Source: Mycobacterium paraseoulense
GTDB taxonomy: Bacteria > Actinomycetota > Actinomycetes > Mycobacteriales > Mycobacteriaceae
Assembly: GCF_010731655.1 (NCBI RefSeq)
Contig: NZ_AP022619.1
Coordinates: 186,001-250,000 of the forward strand
Length of the DNA stretch: 64,000 nt
Direction of reading: 5' to 3'
The notes beneath the pieces were generated by a model. It searched no databases. It had not been told where the DNA came from and saw only the letters and a list, made by a program, of their open reading frames with translations. The position numbers and the translations under genes are program-made. Shown piece after piece: positions 53,962 to 64,000 of the stretch. Numbering within the stretch: position 1 is the stretch's first letter; the number at the start of each line of letters is the position of its first letter.

Positions 53962-54771
53962 GTGAGTCTGGTACTGGTGGAGCACCCGCGGCCCGGCGTC
54001 GCGCTGATAACCCTCAATCGGCCCGAGCGGATGAACTCGATGGCGTTCGACGTCATGGTGCCGCTGAAAGAGGCCCTCGAGAAGGTCAGGTACGACAATT
54101 CGGTGCGTGTGGTCGTGCTCACCGGGGCCGGCCGCGGCTTCTCCTCGGGCGCCGACCACAAGTCCGCGGGCTCGGTACCCCACGTCGAGGGGCTGACCCG
54201 CCCGACCTACGCCCTGCGCTCCATGGAGGTCCTCGACGAGGTCATCCTCGCGCTGCGGCGCCTGCATCAGCCGGTGATCGCCGCGGTCAACGGCCCGGCC
54301 ATCGGCGGCGGGCTCTGCCTGGCGCTGGCCGCGGACATCCGCGTTGCCTCCACCAGCGCGTACTTCCGTGCGGCCGGCATCAACAACGGCCTGACCGCCA
54401 GCGAGCTGGGGCTCAGTTACCTGTTGCCCAGGGCGATCGGATCGTCGCGGGCGTTCGAAATCATGCTGACCGGCCGCGACGTGACCGCCGAGGAGGCCGA
54501 GCGCATCGGGCTGGTGTCATGCCAGGTGCCCGAAGAGCAGCTGCTGGACACCTGTTACGCCATCGCCGCGCGCATGGCGGCGTTTTCACGGCCGGGAATC
54601 GAGTTGACCAAGCGCACACTGTGGAGTGGACTGGACGCCGGTAGCCTGGAGGCGCACATGCAAGCCGAAGGCTTGGGCCAGCTGTTCGTTCGTCTGCTCA
54701 CCGCCAACTTCGAAGAAGCGGTTGCCGCGCGCGCCGAGCGACGCCCTCCGGTGTTCACCGACGACAAATAG
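53962..54771 (+). CDS. echA12: Enoyl-CoA hydratase/isomerase family protein EchA12
   Basis: A 269-residue crotonase-fold protein matching Rv1472. It likely hydrates enoyl-CoA in fatty-acid oxidation. Oxyanion-hole segments are GRGFSSGADHKSAG and NGPAIGGGLCLALAADIR. The second catalytic glutamate of classical hydratases would follow FRAAGINNGLTASELG, where E is present in a slightly different setting, so isomerase or other crotonase chemistry is possible. GTG at 53962. It lies 17 bp upstream of an ABC-F gene. Confidence 0.9.
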   Translation: MSLVLVEHPRPGVALITLNRPERMNSMAFDVMVPLKEALEKVRYDNSVRVVVLTGAGRGFSSGADHKSAGSVPHVEGLTRPTYALRSMEVLDEVILALRRLHQPVIAAVNGPAIGGGLCLALAADIRVASTSAYFRAAGINNGLTASELGLSYLLPRAIGSSRAFEIMLTGRDVTAEEAERIGLVSCQVPEEQLLDTCYAIAARMAAFSRPGIELTKRTLWSGLDAGSLEAHMQAEGLGQLFVRLLTANFEEAVAARAERRPPVFTDDK

Positions 54772-54788
54772 ACGAAAAGGGAGCGAAT

Positions 54789-56417
<1,629 letters not shown>

Positions 56418-56497
56418 CTTCGGCCAAATCCGCCCGCGGACGGCGGCGGCTTCCTACTCTGGGTGCTTGCGATCGTGTTCGGGCGCGGAGGGCATCC

Positions 56498-56722
56498 ATG
56501 AAAAGGACACTGCAAAGGTCGAAGAAGACCCGCGAGCAGATGTTGTTCGAGCTGCGCAACGCCTATGAGGGCGGGGCCAGCATCCGCACGCTGGCGGCCA
56601 GCACCGGACGGTCGTACGGAGCGGTTCACAGCATGCTGCTTCAGGCGGGCACCACGATGCGCGGGCGGGGCGGACCCAACCACACGTCCCGGACCGCGCG
56701 AGCTGGGGCCAGCACCCGCTAG
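56498..56722 (+). CDS. Small helix-turn-helix protein (Rv1473A-like)
   Basis: A 74-residue basic protein. Residues 18-50 (ELRNAYEGGASIRTLAASTG, RSYGAVHSMLLQAG) form a resolvase/Lsr2-tail-like helix-turn-helix. The C-terminus is Gly/Arg-rich. It probably binds DNA. ATG at 56498 follows GGAGG. Its TAG stop overlaps the acnR stop on the other strand: both lie in the same CTAG at 56719-56722. Confidence 0.82.
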   Translation: MKRTLQRSKKTREQMLFELRNAYEGGASIRTLAASTGRSYGAVHSMLLQAGTTMRGRGGPNHTSRTARAGASTR

Positions 56723-57327
56723 CGGGCGCTACCCCCGGCCCGCGGCGCGGAGTCCCCAGAGTCGTTGCGGCGCACCGATTTCTCCACGAGGTCGAGCACC
56801 GCGGACAACCGTCGCGGCTCCTCCTCGCCCGAGGCCAGGCGGGCCACCAGGCCGTCGAGCACCAACTCCAGGTAGCACTGCAGCACGTCGCCGGGCACGT
56901 CGTCGCGCACCCGCTGTGCCTCCTTCTGCCGGCGCAACCGGTCGGTGGTCGCCGCCGCCAGTTCCGCCGACCGCTCGGCCCACCCGCGGCTGAACTCGGG
57001 GTCGGTGCGCAGCTTGCGCGCGATCTCGAGCCGGGTGGCCAGCCAGTCGAACTGGTCGGGCGCGGCGAGCATGTCGCGCATCACCTGGATGAGGCCCTCG
57101 CGCGACGCCACGTCGGCCATCCGCTCGGCGTCCTCGTGCGCGAGCGCGAAGAACAGCGCGTCCTTGTCGCGGAAGTGGTGAAAGATGGCGCCCCGCGACA
57201 TGCCGATCGCTTGTTCCAGCCGCCGCACCGTGGCCTTGTCGTAGCCGTATTCGGCGAAGCAGCGGCGGGCACCATCGAGGATCTGGCGGCGGCGCGCCGC
57301 CAGATGGCCCTCGCTGACCTTGGGCAC
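56719..57327 (-). CDS. acnR: TetR-family repressor of aconitase, AcnR
   Basis: A 202-residue TetR-type regulator matching Rv1474c and corynebacterial AcnR. The N-terminal HTH includes ARRRQILDGARRCFAEYGYD and RLEQAIGMSRGAIFHHFRDK. In Corynebacterium glutamicum AcnR represses acn in response to citrate and iron. GTG at 57327 lies 11 bp after the acn stop, so acn and acnR form one operon and AcnR should control its own level. An exact AcnR-type operator lies upstream of acn. Confidence 0.9.
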   Translation of the reverse strand: MPKVSEGHLAARRRQILDGARRCFAEYGYDKATVRRLEQAIGMSRGAIFHHFRDKDALFFALAHEDAERMADVASREGLIQVMRDMLAAPDQFDWLATRLEIARKLRTDPEFSRGWAERSAELAAATTDRLRRQKEAQRVRDDVPGDVLQCYLELVLDGLVARLASGEEEPRRLSAVLDLVEKSVRRNDSGDSAPRAGGSAR

Positions 57328-57338
57328 CGGACGCCGGA

Positions 57339-60158
<2,820 letters not shown>

Positions 60159-60222
60159 TTCAACTCCCGAGGATTAAGTTCTCCCGCCGACGGGCCGTGC
60201 CGGCGGTGCGGTGCTACTTTAA

Positions 60223-60238
60223 CAGTACGCTTGTCCTG
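60223..60238 (-). promoter_or_regulatory. AcnR-type operator in the acn promoter region
   Basis: On the acn strand this reads CAGGACAAGCGTACTG and fits CAGNACnnncGTACTG, the published corynebacterial/mycobacterial AcnR consensus, at every fixed position. It lies about 65 bp upstream of the acn GTG. Immediately downstream on the acn strand is TTAAAGT, a possible -10, so bound AcnR would block polymerase. Confidence 0.85.
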
Positions 60239-60348
60239 CATTACGGCGGGGCGCCCGTAGTCCCAGTCTTGTCGCGTAGGTCGACGGTTTAAACCCCCGA
60301 GAACGAAGTCGCGTACGGTGCCTGTAGCGCTACGGCAGGAGGGACATC

Positions 60349-60891
60349 ATGACCTTGCACCCGGTCCTACCCGTCTACATTCCCCAAGACGTCGACATGA
60401 CCGCGGTCAAGGCTCAGGTCGCGGCCACGGGCGTCAGCGCGCCGGCGGCGGACATGCCGGGCCTGCTGCACATCGTCGACGAAGCCCACGCCCATGGCAT
60501 CAACCTCAAGATCGTGCTGCTCGACCACAACCCTCCCAACGACACCCCGCTGCGCGACATCTCCACGGTGGTCGGCGCCGACTACCACGACGCCACCGTC
60601 CTGACGCTGAGCCCGAGCTACGTCGGGAGCTACAGCACGCAGTTCCCGCGCGTCACGCTGGAGGCGGGTGAGGACATCGCCAAGACGGGCAATCCCGTGG
60701 TCTCGGCACAGCACTTCCTCAACGAGCTGGACTCTCCGGAATTTCCCTGGACGGGCCTGACCATCTTCCTGTTGCTCGCGGTGCTGGCGGCCGCCGTCGG
60801 GACCCGATTCCTGCAGCTGCGCAGCAGGCGGCTAGCAACTCCCACGGATTCGGCGGGAGCGCAGGACGTGACGCCCACCAATACGGCCTAG
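60349..60891 (+). CDS. Membrane protein of the Rv1476 type
   Basis: A 180-residue protein with one clear C-terminal membrane helix (LTIFLLLAVLAAAVGTRFL, about 139-157). The soluble N-terminal domain of about 135 residues includes GLLHIVDEAHAHGINLKIV and RDISTVVGADYHDATVLTL. It resembles a small TPM-like/Psb32-type domain but is not certain. ATG at 60349 follows AGGAGGG. It precedes ripA in the same direction and is conserved there in mycobacteria; a cell-envelope role is contextual. Confidence 0.85.
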   Translation: MTLHPVLPVYIPQDVDMTAVKAQVAATGVSAPAADMPGLLHIVDEAHAHGINLKIVLLDHNPPNDTPLRDISTVVGADYHDATVLTLSPSYVGSYSTQFPRVTLEAGEDIAKTGNPVVSAQHFLNELDSPEFPWTGLTIFLLLAVLAAAVGTRFLQLRSRRLATPTDSAGAQDVTPTNTA

Positions 60892-60959
60892 CCACCCGCA
60901 TCCGGTCCGCCCGCGCCCTTGGCGGCGGGCCCCGGCGCGGATTCGCGGCAAACACGCTA

Positions 60960-60976
60960 GGTCACCGTTCGGTCAC
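60960..60976 (+). promoter_or_regulatory. MtrA-like direct repeats upstream of ripA
   Basis: GGTCAC occurs twice (60960-60965 and 60971-60976), 11 bp apart and so on one face of the helix, about 160 bp before ripA. MtrA, the response regulator of the MtrAB cell-cycle system, is known to bind GTCAC-containing repeats and to control ripA in M. tuberculosis. The assignment here is by resemblance. Confidence 0.5.
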
Positions 60977-61046
60977 ATTAAACGCACGTAGAGAGTGCGA
61001 TTTCGGTGGAGCGTTTGCGCGCCCAAAAGTGTGACGTACGGTGCAA

Positions 61047-61118
61047 ATGATGCTGCTGTTGCCTTTGGCGCCCTTAGTGAACTTCGTGGCCGGCGCCGCC
61101 CGTCACGTTGAGCCGTAG
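61047..61118 (+). CDS. Candidate hydrophobic leader ORF before ripA
   Basis: A 23-codon frame encodes MMLLLPLAPLVNFVAGAARH plus three residues. Its TAG stop lies in the bases (GTAGGAG) that serve as the ripA ribosome site, 15 bp before the ripA ATG. It is too short to judge by codon use, and no clear ribosome site precedes it. A second ATG starts at 61050. It may be a translated leader that affects ripA initiation, or chance. Confidence 0.3.
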   Translation: MMLLLPLAPLVNFVAGAARHVEP

Positions 61119-61132
61119 GAGACCTGAGTCGA

Positions 61133-62569
61133 ATGACACGCACACGCCGGGGCTCCGCTGCGAGGCCGGTCGCGAGGCTGGTCCGGCCGGTCGTGCCGTC
61201 GGTGGTGAGCGTGGCTCTGCTGCTTTGTACGCCTGGGCTCGCCCACGGTGATCCGGCGGCGGACAGCTTGGCCGGCTTGATCGCCAACGTCGCCAACGCC
61301 AACCAACGGCTGGAAAATCTCAGCGCCGAAATCCAGACCGAACAGGAGAGCGTCAACAAGGCGCTGGTCGACGTCGAGACCGCCCGGGACGACGCCGCCG
61401 CGGCCCAGCGCGACCTGGAGGCGAGCCAGCGGGCGGTCAGGGACGCCAACGCCGCGATCGCGACGGCACAGCAGCGCTTCGACACGTTCGCGGCGGCCAC
61501 CTATATGAATGGCCCGTCGAGCAGTTACCTCACGGCCAGCAGCCCCGACGACATCATCGCCACCGAGGCCGCCGCCCAGACGCTGTCCGCAAGCTCGCAG
61601 ACGGTGATGGCCAAGCTGCAGCGGGCGCGCACCGAACAGGTGAACAGGGAATCGGCGGCGCGGCTGGCCAAGCAGAAGGCCGACAAGGCCGCGGCCGACG
61701 CCAAGGGCAGCCAGGACGCCGCGGTGGCGGCGCTGACCGACTCGAAGCGCAAGTTCGACGAACAACGCGAACAGGTCACCCGCCTGGCCGCCGAACGCGA
61801 CGAGGCTCAGGCGAAACTCGAAGCGGCCAAACGGCAATGGTCGCTCGGCCAGGGTGGGCCCGCCGCCCCTGCGTCGGGTGACCGATGGGAGACCGGCTCG
61901 CCGGGCGCGCCGGCGCCGCAGGCCGGGGCCCGCCGGTGGGACGGCGCCTGGGACCCCACCCTGCCGATGATCCCCAGCGCCAACGTCCCGGGTGACCCGA
62001 TCGCGGTGATCAACCAGGTGCTGGGCATCTCGGCGACCTCCACGCAGGTCACCGCCGGCCTGGGCCGCAACTTCCTGCAGCAGCTCGGCATCCTCAAGCC
62101 CGACGACACCGGCATCACCAACGCGTCCCCCGGCGCGACGGCGGGGCGGATCCCGCGGGTGTACGGGCGGCAGGCCAGCGAATACGTGATCCGGCGCGGG
62201 CTGTCGCAGATCGGCGTGCCGTATTCCTGGGGTGGCGGCAACGCGGCCGGGCCGAGCAAGGGCATCGACTCCGGGGCCGGCATCACCGGCTTCGACTGTT
62301 CGGGCCTGGTGCTGTACTCGTTCGCCGGGGTGGGCATCAAGCTGCCGCACTACTCGGGTTCGCAGTACAACCTCGGCCGCAAGATCCCGTCCTCGCAGAT
62401 GCGCCGGGGCGACGTCATCTTCTACGGACCCGGCGGCAGCCAGCACGTGACGATCTACCTGGGCAACGGCCAGATGCTCGAGGCCCCCGACATCGGTCTG
62501 AAGGTCCGCGTTGCGCCGGTGCGCACCAGCGGTATGACGCCCTACGTGGTCCGCTACATCGAGTGGTGA
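61133..62569 (+). CDS. ripA: Peptidoglycan endopeptidase RipA
   Basis: A 478-residue NlpC/P60 hydrolase that cuts within stem peptides to separate daughter cells, with RpfB as partner in M. tuberculosis. A signal peptide (about 1-40, cleaving after AHG or so) precedes a coiled-coil inhibitory domain at about 45-235. A Gly/Pro linker follows, then the catalytic domain with C389 (GFDCSGLVLYS), H438 (SQHVTIYL) and E450. The pro-domain blocks the active site until processed. ATG at 61133 follows GTAGGAG. ripB starts 25 bp after its stop. Confidence 0.97.
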   Translation: MTRTRRGSAARPVARLVRPVVPSVVSVALLLCTPGLAHGDPAADSLAGLIANVANANQRLENLSAEIQTEQESVNKALVDVETARDDAAAAQRDLEASQRAVRDANAAIATAQQRFDTFAAATYMNGPSSSYLTASSPDDIIATEAAAQTLSASSQTVMAKLQRARTEQVNRESAARLAKQKADKAAADAKGSQDAAVAALTDSKRKFDEQREQVTRLAAERDEAQAKLEAAKRQWSLGQGGPAAPASGDRWETGSPGAPAPQAGARRWDGAWDPTLPMIPSANVPGDPIAVINQVLGISATSTQVTAGLGRNFLQQLGILKPDDTGITNASPGATAGRIPRVYGRQASEYVIRRGLSQIGVPYSWGGGNAAGPSKGIDSGAGITGFDCSGLVLYSFAGVGIKLPHYSGSQYNLGRKIPSSQMRRGDVIFYGPGGSQHVTIYLGNGQMLEAPDIGLKVRVAPVRTSGMTPYVVRYIEW

Positions 62570-62594
62570 ACGAATGAGAAGTGAACGGAAAACC

Positions 62595-63329
62595 ATGCAC
62601 CGCAAGCGGATTCGTCTGGTCAACTTCGCCTGGATCACCACCGTGGTGGCCGGGCTGATGCTTTCGGTGGCCGGTCCGGCCCCGGTGGCCACGGCCGACC
62701 CCGGCATCTGGGACCCGACCCTGCCCGCGACCATCAGCGCCGGCGCCCCCGGTGACCCGCTCGCGGTCGCCAACGCCTCGTTGCAGGCCACCGCGCAGGC
62801 CACCCAGACCACGTTCAACCTCGGCCGGCAGTTCCTGGGCGGGCTCGGCATCAACATCGGCGGCAACGACGCACCCACCGCGGCCGCCCCCACCAACCCC
62901 GGCGGCAAGATCCCGCGCGTCTACGGCCGGCAGGCGATCGAGTACGTGATCAAGCGGATGGGATCGCAGATGGGCGTCCCGTACTCCTGGGGCGGCGGCT
63001 CGCTGGACGGTCCGAGCAAGGGCGTCGGCGACGGCGCCAACATCACCGGCTTCGACTGCTCGGGGTTGATGCGCTACGGCTTCGCCGGGGTGGGCGTGCT
63101 GATCCCGCGGTTCTCCGGCGACCAGTACAACGCCGGCCGGCACATCCCACCGGACCAGGCCAGGCGCGGCGACCTCATCTTCTACGGCCCGAACGGCGGC
63201 CAGCACGTCACCATGTACCTGGGCAACGGCCAGATGCTGGAGGCGTCCAGCCTCGCCGGCAAGGTGACCGTCAGCCCGGTTCGCAAGCCCGGCATGACGC
63301 CGTTCCTGACTAGGATCATCGAGTACTGA
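62595..63329 (+). CDS. ripB: Peptidoglycan endopeptidase RipB
   Basis: A 244-residue NlpC/P60 hydrolase, paralogue of the RipA catalytic domain but without the coiled-coil pro-domain. The signal peptide is about residues 1-34 (ending ATADP). Catalytic residues are C155 (GFDCSGLMRYG), H204 (GQHVTMYL) and E216. Substantial identity with RipA from IPRVYGRQA onward indicates tandem duplication. ATG at 62595 gives the M. tuberculosis-like N-terminus; ATG at 62574 is in frame and possible. Confidence 0.95.
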   Translation: MHRKRIRLVNFAWITTVVAGLMLSVAGPAPVATADPGIWDPTLPATISAGAPGDPLAVANASLQATAQATQTTFNLGRQFLGGLGINIGGNDAPTAAAPTNPGGKIPRVYGRQAIEYVIKRMGSQMGVPYSWGGGSLDGPSKGVGDGANITGFDCSGLMRYGFAGVGVLIPRFSGDQYNAGRHIPPDQARRGDLIFYGPNGGQHVTMYLGNGQMLEASSLAGKVTVSPVRKPGMTPFLTRIIEY

Positions 63330-63337
63330 TCCGGTGC

Positions 63338-63368
63338 GGTTCGCCCTACCGGTTGCCGGGGGCGAACC
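63338..63368 (+). terminator. Hairpin after ripB
   Basis: GGTTCGCCC (63338-63346) and GGGCGAACC (63360-63368) form a perfect 9-bp stem with a 13-base loop, 8 bases after the ripB stop. No T-run follows, which is usual for mycobacterial terminators. It would separate ripA-ripB from moxR1, which starts 114 bp later. Confidence 0.55.
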
Positions 63369-63481
63369 ACCAGCGTCGACGGAATCCGGCGGGCCTGGAA
63401 TAGTTGGACGCGGGCACGTCGCGGCCCCACGGCAGTGGTGGTGCAAGCAGTCGTGTCCGATTGAGCTGTGGAGGGTTATTG

Positions 63482-64000
<519 letters not shown>

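Overview
The window is high-GC DNA from a mycobacterium. Gene content and order follow the Mycobacterium tuberculosis segment from uvrC (Rv1420) to moxR1 (Rv1479), and many proteins closely match my recollection of their M. tuberculosis counterparts. Several features suggest a slow-grower outside the tuberculosis complex, perhaps near the M. avium complex, although species cannot be fixed by eye. These are a complete ppc gene, no PE/PPE genes at the four places where M. tuberculosis carries PE_PGRS26 to 29, an intein-free sufB, a HugZ-type gene beside the suf cluster, and an extra steroid-oxygenase cassette. Both ends are cut: uvrC lacks its start and moxR1 its end.

Layout. 1-3.6 kb: uvrC end, rapZ, cuvA, whiA as a tightly overlapping operon. 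3.7-5.1 kb: a WS/DGAT wax ester/triacylglycerol synthase. 5.2-9.0 kb: hsaA-like, CYP125-like and kshA-like genes, flanked by two exact KstR-type operators. 9.1-11.8 kb: a 13E12 (DUF222-HNH) gene and a further cytochrome P450. 12-15.7 kb: lipO, fadD12 and an acyltransferase (lipid operon). 15.9-19.7 kb: a small helical protein, a DUF3556 membrane protein and a carotenoid-desaturase-like flavoprotein. 19.8-26.8 kb: gap, pgk, tpiA, secG, ppc and a DUF1206 protein. 26.8-28.2 kb: a probable amidase fragment, a P-loop kinase-like protein and a coiled-coil protein. 28.2-34.6 kb: pgl, opcA, zwf, tal, tkt (pentose phosphate operon, minus strand). 34.9-38.4 kb: ctaB and ctaA (haem O/A synthesis) around qor and a shortened ATP-grasp-like gene. 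38.5-42 kb: an ABC exporter pair coupled to mptB (lipoglycan mannosyltransferase). 42-49.8 kb: hugZ-like, a small helical protein, then sufR-sufB-sufD-sufC-sufS-sufU-sufT (Fe-S cluster assembly). 49.8-54.8 kb: two DUF5666-like lipoproteins, fadE15, trxA, echA12. 54.8-60.2 kb: an ABC-F ATPase, a small HTH protein, acnR and acn. 60.3-64 kb: an Rv1476-like membrane protein, the peptidoglycan hydrolases ripA and ripB, and moxR1.

Most of this is core mycobacterial backbone: central carbon metabolism, haem and Fe-S supply, envelope lipids and cell division. The most distinctive accessory part is the 5.2-9.0 kb cassette. It holds the oxygenase components for three separate steps of cholesterol breakdown and carries its own KstR-like control sites, but no reductase partners. 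Other regulatory signals read directly are an exact AcnR-type operator upstream of acn, an inverted-repeat operator upstream of sufR, tandem MtrA-like repeats and a tiny hydrophobic ORF upstream of ripA, and a hairpin after ripB.

No tRNA, rRNA, CRISPR array or insertion sequence was recognised. The only stretch over about 300 bases without a confident gene is 26809-27160, which contains the probable amidase fragment.
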